The translations under genes were made by a program, and so were the position numbers. A DNA stretch of 64,000 nt from Lysobacter sp. GTDB taxonomy: Bacteria; Pseudomonadota; Gammaproteobacteria; Xanthomonadales; Xanthomonadaceae. How positions within the stretch are numbered: position 1 is the stretch's first letter; every line of letters starts with the position of its first letter. The DNA lies in NCBI GenBank assembly GCA_019634715.1, contig JAHCAU010000001.1:310001-374000 (forward strand). Reading direction: 5' to 3'. Under the pieces are notes generated by a model. The model saw only the letters and a list, made by a program, of their open reading frames with translations. It searched no databases and was not told the DNA's origin. Below, piece by piece: positions 37,823 through 48,538 of the stretch.

Positions 37823-38359
37823 TCAGGCTTCGGCGGCGGCTTCGGCAGGGGCTTCGGCGGCGACATCGCCACCTCCCTGCTTGTCGGCCACGGCCTTGAT
37901 CGCGCGGGCGAACATCGTCGCCGGCTCGGCCAGGACGCGGGCCAGCATGGCCAGCGCCTGATCGCGGGTCGGCAGCGAGGCCAGCACGTCGACATGGCTG
38001 GCCGGATAGGACTGGCCGCCGACGGCGACCACCTTCGGCTGCAGCTTGTCGTTGCCTTTGGCGAATTCCTTGATCAGTCGACCGGCGGCGCCGGGCTCCT
38101 CGAGCGAAAACGCATAGAGCAGCGGGCCGACGAGCTTGTCCTGGACAACCTCGTATTCGGTCCCCGCCACGGCGCGCGCGGCCAGCGTGTTCTTGACGAC
38201 TTTCAAGTACACGCCGTTTTCGCGGGCCTTCTTGCGCATCGCGGTCATCTGGGAGACCGTGGTGCCTGCGTATTCGGCAGCGATCAAGGAGTGGGCCTTC
38301 GCGGCGATTTCCGCCACTTCGGCCACTACGTCTTGCTTCTGGGTGAGATTCAGAGCCAT
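37823..38359 (-). CDS. rplJ: 50S ribosomal protein L10
   Basis: 178 residues from the ATG at 38359, with AGGAG 5-6 nt upstream; a GTG at 38365 was rejected. [64 protein letters not shown] is the rRNA-binding domain; the C-terminal helix ([11 protein letters not shown]) carries L7/L12. In E. coli the L10 complex represses rplJL by binding the leader; here the leader is 543 bp and has several hairpins. Confidence 0.97.
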   Translation of the reverse strand: MALNLTQKQDVVAEVAEIAAKAHSLIAAEYAGTTVSQMTAMRKKARENGVYLKVVKNTLAARAVAGTEYEVVQDKLVGPLLYAFSLEEPGAAGRLIKEFAKGNDKLQPKVVAVGGQSYPASHVDVLASLPTRDQALAMLARVLAEPATMFARAIKAVADKQGGGDVAAEAPAEAAAEA

Positions 38360-38696
38360 GTGCACTCCTCTTGTGAACTCCGCTCGCGGCTCCTGCCGCT
38401 AACGGTCCCGGACGGCATTCCTCCTGAACGCCGGGGACGCGGAATGCGTCCCGGTGGCGGCCCTTCACAGAGATTTCGAAATCGAAACATCCAGAGGGGG
38501 CGGCACCATCTGCGCAGGCGGCACTGCAAGGGATGAGCCTTGCGAGTGCGATTAAGCGATCCCGCTTGCGACGGCACGATTCCATGCCTTGATGGGCGCT
38601 TCCCTGCCCGTGCGCGTCGCGCGCTGACCGCACCTGCGGTCTTTGACGGCGATCGCTCCGGAGCGGACTCCTCGGCGATGCCCTCAAAATTCATCC
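38360..38696 (-). other. rplJ leader, proximal part
   Basis: No gene is seen. Near the gene, GGGACGC (38434-38440) and GCGTCCC (38446-38452) form a 7-bp hairpin. The region is where an L10 autoregulatory target would lie, but I could not identify the kink-turn. No convincing promoter was found. Confidence 0.5.
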
Positions 38697-38721
38697 AGAT
38701 GTCGATCGCAGATCGACATCT
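38697..38721 (-). promoter_or_regulatory. 11-bp perfect hairpin in the rplJ leader
   Basis: AGATGTCGATC (38697-38707) and GATCGACATCT (38711-38721) are perfectly complementary around GCA. It is not followed by a T-run on the - strand apart from GAATTTTGAGG, so a terminator is doubtful. It could be a protein-binding palindrome or mRNA structure. Confidence 0.6.
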
Positions 38722-38728
38722 TTGAAAC

Positions 38729-38753
38729 GTCATCCCGGCGCAAGCCGGGATCC
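38729..38753. repeat. REP-like palindrome (copy B)
   Basis: ATCCCGGC (38732-38739) and GCCGGGAT (38744-38751) surround GCAA. With the flanking GTC and CC it matches copy A in the opposite orientation except for one base. A diverged relative, TTCCCGCCTTCGCGAGGATGG, lies at about 38835-38855. Confidence 0.8.
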
Positions 38754-38856
38754 AGCTTTGTCCATTCCAGACTTCCATCGCAGGTGGCACTGCGTTGAAA
38801 GCTGGATGACCGGCCTACGGCCGTTGTAAAACGCTTCCCGCCTTCGCGAGGATGGC

Positions 38857-38901
38857 GATTCGACAAAGCCGTGCGCGCAAGTTGCGCGCTCGGGTCGAAT
38901 C
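38857..38901 (-). terminator. Composite terminator of rplKA
   Basis: The outer pair GATTCGAC/GTCGAATC (38857-38864 with 38894-38901) encloses a CTTT bulge (read on the - strand) and an inner stem of CCG/CGG plus GCGCGCAA/TTGCGCGC. It begins 1 bp after the rplA stop codon. The layout is the same as that of the tuf1 terminator. Confidence 0.7.
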
Positions 38902-38902
38902 G

Positions 38903-39601
38903 TCACTTCAGCTGCAGCGAAGCCTGATCGACGGTGACGCCGGGGCCCATCGTCGAGCTGATCGAGATCTTCTGCAGGTACGTGCCCTTGGCGGTTGCCG
39001 GCTTGGCCTTGATCAGGTCGAGCAGCAGCGCTTCGAGGTTGCCCTTCAGGTCGGCGTCCTGGAAGCTCGCCTTGCCGATGGTGCAGTGGATGATGCCGCC
39101 CTTGTCGGTGCGGTAACGGACCTGGCCGCCCTTGGCGTTCTTCACGGCTTCGGCCGGGTTCGGCGACACGGTGCCGACCTTCGGGTTCGGCATCAGACCG
39201 CGCGGGCCGAGCACCTGGCCGAGCTTGCCGACGACACGCATGGCATCCGGCGTGGCGATGACCACGTCGTAGTTCAGGTCGCCGCCGAGCATCTTCTCGG
39301 CGAGGTCGTCCATGCCGACGATGTCGGCGCCGGCGGCCAGGGCTTCATCGGCCTTGGCGCCTGCGGGCACGAACACCGCCACGCGGACGGACTTGCCGGT
39401 ACCGGCCGGCAGCACGGTCGAACCGCGGACCTGCTGGTCGGACTTCTTGGCATCCACGCCCAGACGCACGGCCACGTCGACGGATTCGACGAACTTGGCC
39501 TTGGTCGCGGTCTTGAGGATCTTGATCGCGTCGTCGAACGCATAGGCCTTGCCCGGCTCGACGGCATTGAGGATCGCTTTCTGTCGCTTGTTCATCGCCA
39601 T
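38903..39601 (-). CDS. rplA: 50S ribosomal protein L1
   Basis: 232 residues from the ATG at 39601, with GGAGGG 8-9 nt upstream. [80 protein letters not shown] and [18 protein letters not shown] are family blocks. L1 builds the mobile stalk at the E site and in E. coli represses rplKA translation. It overlaps no gene; rplK ends 4 bp upstream. Confidence 0.98.
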   Translation of the reverse strand: MAMNKRQKAILNAVEPGKAYAFDDAIKILKTATKAKFVESVDVAVRLGVDAKKSDQQVRGSTVLPAGTGKSVRVAVFVPAGAKADEALAAGADIVGMDDLAEKMLGGDLNYDVVIATPDAMRVVGKLGQVLGPRGLMPNPKVGTVSPNPAEAVKNAKGGQVRYRTDKGGIIHCTIGKASFQDADLKGNLEALLLDLIKAKPATAKGTYLQKISISSTMGPGVTVDQASLQLK

Positions 39602-39605
39602 GGGA

Positions 39606-40034
39606 TCAGCCCTCCACCACAAGACCCATCGAACGGGCAGAACCCGCGATGGTGCGAACGGCCGCGTCGAGGTCGGCGGCCGTGAGGTCCGCTTCCTTCG
39701 CCTTGGCGATGTCTTCGAGCTGCTTGCGGGTGACCTTGCCCACCTTCTCGCTGTTCGGACGCTTCGAACCCGACTGGATGCCGGCGGCCTTCTTCAGCAG
39801 CACCGACGCCGGGGTCGACTTGGTGACGAAGGTGAAGGTACGGTCGGAATAGGCGGTGATGATGACCGGCGTCGGCAGACCCGGTTCCAGCTTGGAGGTC
39901 GCGGCGTTGAACGCTTTGCAGAACTCCATGATGTTCAGGCCGCGCTGACCGAGTGCGGGACCGACCGGCGGCGAGGGGTTGGCCTGACCGGCCTTCACCT
40001 GCAGCTTGATGTAACCAACTACTTTCTTAGCCAT
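39606..40034 (-). CDS. rplK: 50S ribosomal protein L11
   Basis: 142 residues: [46 protein letters not shown], the proline-rich N domain targeted by thiostrepton, then [63 protein letters not shown]. It is the GTPase-centre protein needed for RelA activation. It lies 130 bp after nusG. Confidence 0.98.
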   Translation of the reverse strand: MAKKVVGYIKLQVKAGQANPSPPVGPALGQRGLNIMEFCKAFNAATSKLEPGLPTPVIITAYSDRTFTFVTKSTPASVLLKKAAGIQSGSKRPNSEKVGKVTRKQLEDIAKAKEADLTAADLDAAVRTIAGSARSMGLVVEG

Positions 40035-40119
40035 TGAGAGTCTCCTGGAGTGTTAGCGCCTGCACGCCTTCCGGCTGCGGGGCTCCTCCGTGGGTTGAAC
40101 CTGGAAGACGCGGAAAGGA

Positions 40120-40139
40120 GAGGTCGCTTGCGCGACCTC
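40120..40139 (-). terminator. Hairpin between nusG and rplK
   Basis: GAGGTCGC/GCGACCTC (8 bp, GCAA loop) is followed on the - strand by TCCTTTCCGCG. The T-tract is weak, so it would be a partial terminator or mRNA processing signal separating secE-nusG from rplKA. Confidence 0.5.
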
Positions 40140-40164
40140 CCCATCAGCGGTCTTCCCGCTTTGG

Positions 40165-40752
40165 TCAGGCTTTTTCGACCTGACCGAATTCCAGCTCCAC
40201 CGGCGTGGCGCGACCGAAGATCAGCACCGAGACGCGCAGGCGGCTCTTTTCGTAATTCACTTCCTCGACCACGCCGTTGAAGTCGTTGAACGGACCGTCG
40301 GTGACGCGCACCATCTGGCCCGGCTCGAACAGCACCTTCGGCTTGGGCTTCTCGACGCCTTCCTGCACGCGCTGCAGGATCGCATCGGCTTCGGAATCGC
40401 GGATCGGCAGGGGGCGATCGGCGGTGCCGCCGATGAAGCCCATCACCTTCGGCGTTTCCTTCACCAGATGCCAGCTTTCGTTGTCCATGCGCGGGATACC
40501 GGCTTCGTCATGGGTCGCGATCTGCACCAGCACGTAGCCCGGGAAGAACTTGCGCTCGGAACGGCGCTTCTGGCCGGAGCGCATTTCGATGACTTCTTCG
40601 GTCGGGACCAGCACTTCGCCGAACCTGTCCTCCATGCCGGTGCGGGCGATGCGGTCGCGCAGCGCCTGGGCCACCGACTTCTCGAAGCCGGAGTAGGCGT
40701 GGACGACGTACCAGCGTTTCTGGACTTCGGAATTGCTCACTTGAATCTCCAT
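40165..40752 (-). CDS. nusG: Transcription termination/antitermination factor NusG
   Basis: 195 residues from the ATG at 40752, which overlaps the secE stop (ATGA). NGN domain: [75 protein letters not shown] domain: [54 protein letters not shown]. It binds RNA polymerase and couples it to Rho or S10. Many relatives start at KRWYVV, so the first ten residues are uncertain. Confidence 0.97.
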   Translation of the reverse strand: MEIQVSNSEVQKRWYVVHAYSGFEKSVAQALRDRIARTGMEDRFGEVLVPTEEVIEMRSGQKRRSERKFFPGYVLVQIATHDEAGIPRMDNESWHLVKETPKVMGFIGGTADRPLPIRDSEADAILQRVQEGVEKPKPKVLFEPGQMVRVTDGPFNDFNGVVEEVNYEKSRLRVSVLIFGRATPVELEFGQVEKA

Positions 40753-41135
40753 CAGGTCCCCAGCAGGGCCTTCACGCCCCACTGGATGACCACATCGAAG
40801 CCGGCCAGCATCAGGCTGATCAGGATCACGGCCACGATCACGACCCACGTTGTCTTGGTGGCTTCCTGGCGCGTCGGCCAGATCACCTTGCGCAGTTCGA
40901 AGCGCGATTCACCGAGGAATTCGCGCGTCTGCGCGCCCTTGGCGGTGGTCATGAACACGGCGCCACCTGCGACCAGACCACCGATGACCGCGAGGACGCG
41001 GGCAACGGTCGGCCACTGGCCGCTGAACCAGTAGAACGCGAAAAGACCGGCGGCCACGAGCAGCAGCGCCAGCGCGTACTTCACCAGGTCGCCTGCGGAA
41101 CCGCCGGCATTGGGTTGTTCGACTCTGCTATTCAA
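40752..41135 (-). CDS. secE: Preprotein translocase subunit SecE
   Basis: 127 residues from a TTG at 41135 giving the family-like start [13 protein letters not shown] lies 8 nt upstream. Three hydrophobic segments are visible (about 19-37, 45-63 and 97-118), the three-helix form of Proteobacteria, with the conserved cytosolic stretch [25 protein letters not shown]. It clamps SecY. The stop overlaps nusG. No ATG start with a better site was found. Confidence 0.93.
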   Translation of the reverse strand: MNSRVEQPNAGGSAGDLVKYALALLLVAAGLFAFYWFSGQWPTVARVLAVIGGLVAGGAVFMTTAKGAQTREFLGESRFELRKVIWPTRQEATKTTWVVIVAVILISLMLAGFDVVIQWGVKALLGT

Positions 41136-41217
41136 GTCTGTGTGCCTGCTTCGCGGGTCGCCACCGACACATCCGCCGAAACCGGCCGGAGGGGTCGCGG
41201 CGCGATCCGCTCGAGAG

Positions 41218-41293
<76 letters not shown>

Positions 41294-41338
41294 GTATTCG
41301 GTTTGACTGCTTGCTTGACCGCTTCCTGAGACAGCAAC

Positions 41339-41419
41339 GGCGAGCCGTTTCCGGCTCGCCTGTCGCCTGATCTCAAGTTGTTGACCACCCGCCGAAGGAT
41401 GAAGTTCCGAAGGCGGGTG
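41339..41419 (-). other. Two hairpins between tuf2 and tRNA-Trp
   Basis: CACCCGCC/GGCGGGTG (41386-41393 with 41412-41419) lies just after the tuf2 stop and GGCGAGCCG/CGGCTCGCC (41339-41347 with 41352-41360, GAAA loop on the - strand) lies before tRNA-Trp. Neither has a T-tract, so they may be processing or stabilising structures rather than terminators. Confidence 0.5.
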
Positions 41420-41427
41420 TCAGCGCA

Positions 41428-42618
<1,191 letters not shown>

Positions 42619-42658
42619 GGCTGCTTCTCTTTGAACTCAACTGGATTTGAACGATGGG

Positions 42659-42734
42659 TGGTGCTCACGAAAGGAATCGAACCTTCGACCTCCTCCTTAC
42701 CAAGGAGGTGCTCTACCGACTGAGCTACGTGAGC
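42659..42734 (-). tRNA. tRNA-Thr (GGT)
   Basis: 76 nt on the - strand: acceptor GCTCACG/CGTGAGC, anticodon loop CTTGGTA with anticodon GGT, T-loop GTTCGATTC, encoded CCA. It lies 40 bp upstream of tuf2. Confidence 0.97.
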
Positions 42735-42807
42735 AGCGATGTGGTCATCCGGACTTGGTGGATCCGGATCGAGTTCCGCAAGCGGAGTGTTCAGGGCGCC
42801 GCCGCGA

Positions 42808-42881
42808 TGGAGCGGGAGACGGGAATCGAACCCGCACCATCAGCTTGGAAGGCTGAGGTTCTACCGTTGAACTACTCCCGC
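42808..42881 (-). tRNA. tRNA-Gly (TCC)
   Basis: 74 nt on the - strand: acceptor GCGGGAG/CTCCCGC, anticodon loop CTTCCAA with anticodon TCC, T-loop GTTCGATTC, encoded CCA. Confidence 0.97.
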
Positions 42882-42936
42882 ATCTTGCGGAACGGACTTT
42901 CTTCAGCACCTTCCCGGCGGCGAACGCCAGGGGAAG

Positions 42937-43022
42937 TGGTGGAGGGAGGTGGATTCGAACCACCGAAGGCGTAAGCCAGCAGATTTACAGTCTGCCCCCG
43001 TTGGCCGCTTGGGTATCCCTCC
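42937..43022 (-). tRNA. tRNA-Tyr (GTA)
   Basis: 86 nt on the - strand with a long variable arm, class II: acceptor GGAGGGA/TCCCTCC, anticodon loop CTGTAAA with anticodon GTA, encoded CCA. First tRNA of the tufB operon. Confidence 0.97.
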
Positions 43023-43069
43023 GGCTGAACAACGTCCGGTAAAACGCAACACGATGAAAACAGCCCGAA

Positions 43070-43098
43070 ATTCTGACCGGGTATCGGGCGGATGTCAA
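43070..43098 (-). promoter_or_regulatory. Promoter of the tRNA-tuf2 operon
   Basis: A perfect TTGACA (43093-43098) and CAGAAT (43070-43075, 4 of 6) are 17 bp apart on the - strand, followed by a GC-rich discriminator (TTCGGGC), as expected for a stringently controlled tRNA promoter. A second candidate -10, TATCAT at 43175-43180, lacks a good -35. Confidence 0.75.
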
Positions 43099-43269
43099 CG
43101 GGAAACTGCTCTGCCGCATCCGTTCCGGACCCGGCGCGCCGCCTGGCGGGCGGCACGCGATCTCGGGGGCGCAAATGATACGTGAAAGCCGCTGAGCGGA
43201 ACACCCGGCGTGAAGACGGGGCGCGCACGAGGCGCAAAGCCCGCTGCGGCGCTCCGTTGCGCCCGCCGG

Positions 43270-44361
43270 TCAGACGTTGAAGCGGAAATGCAGCACGTCG
43301 CCTTCCTGCACCCGGTATTCCTTCCCCTCCAGGCGCAGGCGACCGGCGTCGCGGGCGCCGGATTCGCCGCGATACCTGATGTAGTCGTCGTAGGCGATGG
43401 TTTCGGCGCGGATGAAACCCTTCTCGAAGTCGGTGTGGATCACCGCCGCCGCCTGCGGCGCCGTGGACCCGGCGCGGACCGTCCAGGCGCGGACTTCCTT
43501 CACGCCGGCGGTGAAGTAGGTCTGCAGGCCGAGCAGCTTGTAGGCGGCGCGGATCACGCGGTTCAGGCCCGGCTCTTCCAGGCCGAGGTCGGCGAGGAAG
43601 GTGTCGCGATCCTCATCGTCGAGCTGGCTGAGCTCTTCCTCGATGGCCGCCGAAACCGGCACCACCTCGGCTCCTTCGGTCACGGCGCGGGCGCGCACGG
43701 CGTCGAGGTGCGGGTTGTTCTCGAAGCCGTCCTCCAGCACGTTGGCGACGTACATGACGGGCTTGAGGGTGAGCAGGAACAGGTCGCGGACGGCCAGACG
43801 GTCGTCGTCGGACAGGTCGAGCGCGCGGGCCGGCTTGCCGTCGTCGAGGCCGGCGCGGATGCGGCCGAGGATCTCGGCGCGCGTCTTGGCGTCCTTGTCG
43901 CCGGTCTTGGCCGAGCGCTCGGCGCGCTGCAGGGCCTTGTCGACCGATTCCAGGTCGGCCAGCGCCAGCTCGGTGTCGATCGTCTCGATGTCGGCGATCG
44001 GGTCGACCTTGTTGTTGACGTGGATGACGTCCGGGTTCTCGAAGCAGCGCACCACGTGGGTGATCGCGTCGACCTCGCGGATGTGGGCCAGGAACTTGTT
44101 GCCCAGGCCCTCGCCGCTGGCCGCGCCGGCGACCAGGCCGGCGATGTCGACGAACTCGACCGCGGTCGGGATGCACTTCTGCGGCTTCACGATCTCCGCG
44201 AGCGCGTTCAGGCGCGGGTCGGGCACGGGCACGACGCCGACGTTCGGCTCGATGGTGCAGAACGGGAAGTTGGCCGCGGCGATGCCCGCCTTGGTCAGCG
44301 CGTTGAACAGGGTCGACTTGCCGACGTTCGGCAGGCCGACGATGCCGCATTTGATGCCCAT
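43270..44361 (-). CDS. ychF: Redox-regulated ATPase YchF (OLA1 family)
   Basis: 363 residues. P-loop [19 protein letters not shown] at about 8-25, [20 protein letters not shown], and [29 protein letters not shown]. The G4 region reads NVLEDGF-type rather than NKxD, the feature that shifts YchF from GTP to ATP. C-terminal TGS domain with [35 protein letters not shown] and DYIRY. It follows pth in the conserved pth-ychF pair, separated by 87 bp of GGGAATCGGGAAT repeats. Confidence 0.97.
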   Translation of the reverse strand: MGIKCGIVGLPNVGKSTLFNALTKAGIAAANFPFCTIEPNVGVVPVPDPRLNALAEIVKPQKCIPTAVEFVDIAGLVAGAASGEGLGNKFLAHIREVDAITHVVRCFENPDVIHVNNKVDPIADIETIDTELALADLESVDKALQRAERSAKTGDKDAKTRAEILGRIRAGLDDGKPARALDLSDDDRLAVRDLFLLTLKPVMYVANVLEDGFENNPHLDAVRARAVTEGAEVVPVSAAIEEELSQLDDEDRDTFLADLGLEEPGLNRVIRAAYKLLGLQTYFTAGVKEVRAWTVRAGSTAPQAAAVIHTDFEKGFIRAETIAYDDYIRYRGESGARDAGRLRLEGKEYRVQEGDVLHFRFNV

Positions 44362-44368
44362 TGAGCTA

Positions 44369-44448
44369 CATCCGGGAATTGAGAATCGGGAATCGGGAAT
44401 CGGAAGCGCGGCAACCCGGCGTCCAAGTCCCGATTCCCCATGCCCGAT
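44369..44448. repeat. GGGAATCGGGAAT repeat cluster between pth and ychF
   Basis: Tandem GGGAATCGGGAATCGG units (44378-44402) face the complementary CCCGATTCCCCATGCCCGATTC (44429-44450), so the segment can fold into a hairpin. It is the same family as the cluster between rpoB and rpoC. Confidence 0.75.
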
Positions 44449-45030
44449 TCAAGGCTTCGCAGTATGCAGCCTCGTCATCGCATCCATGTGGTTGCCCTGC
44501 ACCGCCAGCGGCAGCGCGGACAGCGCGTCGTCGATCGCGCGCAGGATCAGGGCTTCGTCGTCCCTGCCGGGGCGGCCCAGCACCCACGGGGTGACCTTGT
44601 CCTTGTGCCCCGGGTGGCCGATGGCGACGCGCAAGCGGTGGAACTTGCCGTGGCCGAGCAGGCGGACGATGTCGCGCAGTCCGTTCTGGCCGCCGTGGCC
44701 GCCGTCGAACTTGAAGCGCGCGACACCGGGCGGAAGATCCAGTTCGTCGTGGGCGACCAGCATCTCCTCCGGCTCGATCTTCCAGTAGCGCAGCGCGGCG
44801 GCGACCGACTTGCCGCTGAGGTTCATGAACGTGGCCGGCTTGAGCAGCCAGACCGACTGGCCGGCGATCTCGACCTTGGCGGTCTCGCCGAACAGCTTGC
44901 TTTCCAGCCCGAAACGCGCGCCGCACTGCTGCGCGAGGGCGTCCACAAACCAGAACCCGGCGTTGTGCCGGGTTCTGGCGTGTTCGGGGCCGGGATTGCC
45001 GAGCCCGACGATGAGGCGCAGGCCTGCCAT
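44449..45030 (-). CDS. pth: Peptidyl-tRNA hydrolase
   Basis: 193 residues: LRLIVGLGNPGPEHARTRHNAGFWFVD with catalytic His22, KPATFMNLSGKSV, VAHDELDLPPGVARFKFDGGHGGQNGLRDI with the catalytic-site Asp and the GGHGGHNG-like loop. It recycles peptidyl-tRNA dropped from ribosomes. It lies 57 bp after rplY in the Lysobacteraceae order prs-rplY-pth-ychF. Confidence 0.97.
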   Translation of the reverse strand: MAGLRLIVGLGNPGPEHARTRHNAGFWFVDALAQQCGARFGLESKLFGETAKVEIAGQSVWLLKPATFMNLSGKSVAAALRYWKIEPEEMLVAHDELDLPPGVARFKFDGGHGGQNGLRDIVRLLGHGKFHRLRVAIGHPGHKDKVTPWVLGRPGRDDEALILRAIDDALSALPLAVQGNHMDAMTRLHTAKP

Positions 45031-45087
45031 CGGAAGTCGCGAAGATCGCGGCGACGGCTCGCCCGGAGGCGCGCCGTCGCCTGGCGA

Positions 45088-45741
45088 TTACTTCTGGTCC
45101 TTCTTGGTGACCTTGGCGGCCGGCACTTCGGCGGCGGCCGGAGCGTCGGCGGCTTCGGCCTCTTCCTTGCCGTGCTTGGCGATGACGACGGCGAGGTCGT
45201 GCTCCTTGCCCAGCTTCAGTTCCGGGATCGACACGCCGGCCGGCAGCTTGAGATCGGACAGGTGGACGATCTGGCCGACGTCGAGGGCCGACAGGTCGAT
45301 CTCGATGAACTCCGGCAGGTCCTTCGGCAGGCACTCGACCACGACTTCGTTCAGCTCGTGGGTGACGACGACTTCGGCCGACTTGCCGGCGGGCGACTTG
45401 TCTTCGTTGGCGAAGTGCAGCGGCACGGCGGTGCGCAGGGCCTTGTTCTCATCGACGCGCTGGAAGTCGATGTGCATGAGGATCTGCTTGAACGGGTGGC
45501 GCTGGAGGTCGCGCAGCAGGACCTTCTGGACCTTGCCATCGACGTTCAGGTCGAGGATCGACGAATAGAACCACTCGTGCTGGCTGGCCAGCCAGGTCTT
45601 CTCGTGTTCGAGCTGGATGCTCTGCGGGGCGGCGTCGCCACCGTAGATGACGGCGGGGATCAGGCCGGCATGACGCAGGCGGCGGCTCGCACCCTTCCCC
45701 TCGTCCTTGCGGCTGGTCGCCGAGATGTTGTGTTCGGACAT
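45088..45741 (-). CDS. rplY: 50S ribosomal protein L25 (Ctc form)
   Basis: 217 residues, the long two-domain Ctc type: N-terminal 5S rRNA-binding L25 domain (KDEGKGASRRLRHAGLIPAVIYGGDAAPQSIQLEHEKTW) and a C-terminal beta domain (about 100-190), then an Ala/Glu/Lys-rich tail (AADAPAAAEVPAAKVTKKDQK). It lies 100 bp after prs. E. coli L25 has only the first domain. Confidence 0.96.
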   Translation of the reverse strand: MSEHNISATSRKDEGKGASRRLRHAGLIPAVIYGGDAAPQSIQLEHEKTWLASQHEWFYSSILDLNVDGKVQKVLLRDLQRHPFKQILMHIDFQRVDENKALRTAVPLHFANEDKSPAGKSAEVVVTHELNEVVVECLPKDLPEFIEIDLSALDVGQIVHLSDLKLPAGVSIPELKLGKEHDLAVVIAKHGKEEAEAADAPAAAEVPAAKVTKKDQK

Positions 45742-45841
45742 TGTCTTGACTCGCTTTGCAGTGATGAACCGCCTCGCGGCGGTGGTTCGACTCCCCCGCG
45801 ACCAGGGGAGCCGGGTTCCGGCCGGAGCCGGGAATGCGGGG

Positions 45842-46801
45842 TCAGTCGACGTAGAGCGAGCTGACCGATTCGCCGAAGGCCACCCGTCGGATGGTTTCGG
45901 CCAGCAGTTCGGCGACGCTGAGCTGGCGGACGCGGCCGCAGGCGCGGGCGGCGTCGGACAGGGCGATGGTGTCGGTCACCACCAGTTCGTCGAGCTGCGA
46001 CTTGTTCAGGTTGTCGATCGCCGGGCCGGACAGCACCGGGTGGGTGCAGTAGGCGATCACGCGCTGCGCGCCCTGCGCCTTCAGCGCGGCGGCGGCGGCG
46101 CACAGCGTGCCGGCGGTGTCGACGATGTCGTCGACCAGCACGCAGGTCTTGCCGGCCACGTCGCCGATGATGTTCATCACGGTGGCGACGTTGGCGCGCG
46201 GGCGGCGCTTGTCGATGATCGCCAGGTCGGCATCGTCGAGACGCTTGGCGATCGCGCGGGCACGGACCACGCCGCCCACGTCGGGCGAGACCACGATCAG
46301 GTTGTCGGTGCCGTAGCTGCGCCAGATGTCGGCCAGCAGCAGCGGCGAGGAGTAGACGTTGTCGACCGGGATGTCGAAGAAGCCCTGGATCTGGTCGGCG
46401 TGCAGGTCGACCGTCAGCACGCGGTCGACGCCGGCGGCGGCGAACATCCGGGCGACGACCTTGGCGGTGATCGGCACGCGCGAGGAACGCGGGCGGCGGT
46501 CCTGGCGGGCATAGCCGAAGTACGGCACGACGGCGGTGACGCTGGCGACCGAGGCGCGCTTGAGCGCATCGGTGATGACCAGCAGCTCCATCAGGTTCTC
46601 GGCGCTGGGCGCGTTCGTGGGCTGGACCACGAACACTTCCTGGCGACGCACGTTCTCCTCGATCTCGACCTGCACTTCACCGTCGGAGAAGCGGCCGACG
46701 AGGGCCTTGCCGGGACGCACGCCGAGCTGGCGGCAGATGGCATCGGCCAAGGGGCGGTTGGCATTGCCCGAGAAAATCAACAACTGGCGATCGTCCTGCA
46801 T
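45842..46801 (-). CDS. prs: Ribose-phosphate pyrophosphokinase
   Basis: 319 residues: [60 protein letters not shown], the [17 protein letters not shown] loop, and the PRPP-binding [21 protein letters not shown]. It makes PRPP from ribose 5-phosphate and ATP for nucleotide, His and Trp synthesis. It follows tRNA-Gln by 72 bp on the - strand in the common ispE-tRNA-prs arrangement. Confidence 0.98.
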   Translation of the reverse strand: MQDDRQLLIFSGNANRPLADAICRQLGVRPGKALVGRFSDGEVQVEIEENVRRQEVFVVQPTNAPSAENLMELLVITDALKRASVASVTAVVPYFGYARQDRRPRSSRVPITAKVVARMFAAAGVDRVLTVDLHADQIQGFFDIPVDNVYSSPLLLADIWRSYGTDNLIVVSPDVGGVVRARAIAKRLDDADLAIIDKRRPRANVATVMNIIGDVAGKTCVLVDDIVDTAGTLCAAAAALKAQGAQRVIAYCTHPVLSGPAIDNLNKSQLDELVVTDTIALSDAARACGRVRQLSVAELLAETIRRVAFGESVSSLYVD

Positions 46802-46873
46802 GGCGGTGTCCGCTTCGCTCTGACCGGTGCGGTAGAAGGCGCCGGAGTCCGCATTGCGGCTCCCGGCGGAAAT

Positions 46874-46949
46874 TGGCAGGGGCGGAAGGATTCGAACCTA
46901 CGAATGCCGGGATCAAAACCCGGTGCCTTAACCACTTGGCGACGCCCCT
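46874..46949 (-). tRNA. tRNA-Gln (TTG)
   Basis: 76 nt on the - strand: acceptor AGGGGCG/CGCCCCT, anticodon loop TTTTGAT with anticodon TTG, T-loop GTTCGAATC, encoded CCA. It sits between ispE and prs. Confidence 0.96.
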
Positions 46950-47003
46950 GGAGAGACGGGACCGGAACGGAGGCGGTCCGTCTGCGCGAGCGACGACCCT
47001 TCC

Positions 47004-47903
47004 CTATTGCCGATTCCCTGCCTTCGATTCGAGCGCGTCCAGCAGCGGCGAGCGGCTGGCTCCCGCGGCGACCCAGGCATGGAAGCCATGGGGCAACCGC
47101 GCCAGCGCGGCCTCGGCGGATTCGCGGTCGGCGAACTCGACGAAGCACGCGCTGCCGGAGCCGGTCAGGCGCGGGACGCCGACGCTGCGCAGTGCGTTGA
47201 ACACGGCGTCCACGGCGGGCTCGCGACGACGCAGGACGGGCTCGAAGGCATTGCCGAGCGCCTGCCCCTGCAGGAACGGATCCGAAACGAAGTCCGATAT
47301 TGTCGCGGGCGCGGCATTCCTCGTCAATTCAGCCGCCTGGAACAGGGCGACGGTGGAGGCATGGACGCCGGGCGCGACGATCAGGTACCAGGCCGGCGGC
47401 AGATCGATGGGCGTCAGGATTTCGCCGAGTCCCTCCGCCCAGGCGTTGCGGCCGCGGACGAAGACCGGGACGTCCGCGCCGAGCTTGAGGCCCAGCGTCG
47501 CCAGGGCCTCCTCGCCCAAGTGGCAGCCCCAGAGGTGGTCGAGCGCACGCAGGACGGTGGCGGCATCGCTGGAACCGCCGCCCATGCCGCCACCGGTCGG
47601 CGTACGCTTTTCGACGTAGATGTCGGCACCCAACACGACGTTCGCCGCCATTTTCAGGCGTCGCGCGGCCCGCACCACGAGATCGTCCTCCTCTTCGAGA
47701 CCCGGCAGCACGTCGCCGTGACGATGCACGGCACCGTCCTGGCGCACCCGCAGGCGCAGGGTGTCGCCCCAGTCGAGGAGGCGGAAGATCGTCTGCAGCT
47801 CGTGGTAGCCGTTGGCGCGGCGCCCGGTGATGCGCAGGAAGAGGTTCAGCTTGGCCGGCGCGGGCCAGGTACTCCAGCCGTCGGCGGGGTCGAAGTCGAT
47901 CAT
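47004..47903 (-). CDS. ispE: 4-(cytidine 5'-diphospho)-2-C-methyl-D-erythritol kinase
   Basis: 299 residues from [49 protein letters not shown]. The ATP-binding GHMP motif is [20 protein letters not shown] near 97-116, with a C-terminal [10 protein letters not shown]. It phosphorylates CDP-methylerythritol in the non-mevalonate isoprenoid pathway. The ATG overlaps the lolB stop (ATGA). A long in-frame extension upstream is the shadow of lolB and was rejected. Confidence 0.97.
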   Translation of the reverse strand: MIDFDPADGWSTWPAPAKLNLFLRITGRRANGYHELQTIFRLLDWGDTLRLRVRQDGAVHRHGDVLPGLEEEDDLVVRAARRLKMAANVVLGADIYVEKRTPTGGGMGGGSSDAATVLRALDHLWGCHLGEEALATLGLKLGADVPVFVRGRNAWAEGLGEILTPIDLPPAWYLIVAPGVHASTVALFQAAELTRNAAPATISDFVSDPFLQGQALGNAFEPVLRRREPAVDAVFNALRSVGVPRLTGSGSACFVEFADRESAEAALARLPHGFHAWVAAGASRSPLLDALESKAGNRQ

Positions 47904-48538
47904 GGGTTCGCGAACGTCCAGTCCTCGATGACGAGCCGGACCCGGGCGTCGCCGGATTCGGCATCGATGCGTACCGGCAGGTCGGGCGCGCCTGCCGGCC
48001 CCGGCCGCCATTCCAGATAGCGGACGGTCCAGCCGGCCTGCTCGAAGCGCACCGGGCGACCGGCGGCGTCGTAATCGATCGCCGGGGCCGGGACGCCGCT
48101 CGCGACCGCGCCGCGCACCCAGGCGCCGAGCAGGCGCACCGGCACGCGCCAGCCGGTTGCGGTTTCGAGCAGGGCCTCGGCGTCGCCGCCTTCGCGCGGC
48201 CCGCCGGTCAGCCCGTCGATCCGCCCCGCCCCGCTGCCGTGGTCGCCGCTGAGGCGCCAGCTCTGGCGGGTGATCGGCGCGCTCAGCGCGACCTCGTAGG
48301 CGCCTGCGCGCTGGTCCCATTCGATCCGGCCGCTGCCGCCCTTGCCGGCGCGGCTGATCGCGGCCCGGCCGGCGAATCCCCAGGCCTGCGTCTGTGCGAT
48401 CCAGGCGTCGCGCGCGCGCAGGCGGGCATCGAGCGCATCGCCCGCGAGCGCGGGCGCCGGTGCGCGCACGGGCGCGGCGGCACAGCCCGCCAGCGCGACC
48501 GCCAGCGCCGTGACGACACACCAGCCGCGCGCCCTCAT
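47900..48538 (-). CDS. lolB: Outer-membrane lipoprotein LolB
   Basis: 212 residues from the ATG at 48538, which overlaps the TPR gene stop. A lipoprotein signal ends at Leu16-Ala-Gly-Cys19. The mature part has [38 protein letters not shown] and [17 protein letters not shown], typical LolB strands, then [24 protein letters not shown]. It receives lipoproteins from LolA at the outer membrane. The lolB-ispE pair is conserved in gammaproteobacteria. Confidence 0.93.
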   Translation of the reverse strand: MRARGWCVVTALAVALAGCAAAPVRAPAPALAGDALDARLRARDAWIAQTQAWGFAGRAAISRAGKGGSGRIEWDQRAGAYEVALSAPITRQSWRLSGDHGSGAGRIDGLTGGPREGGDAEALLETATGWRVPVRLLGAWVRGAVASGVPAPAIDYDAAGRPVRFEQAGWTVRYLEWRPGPAGAPDLPVRIDAESGDARVRLVIEDWTFANP

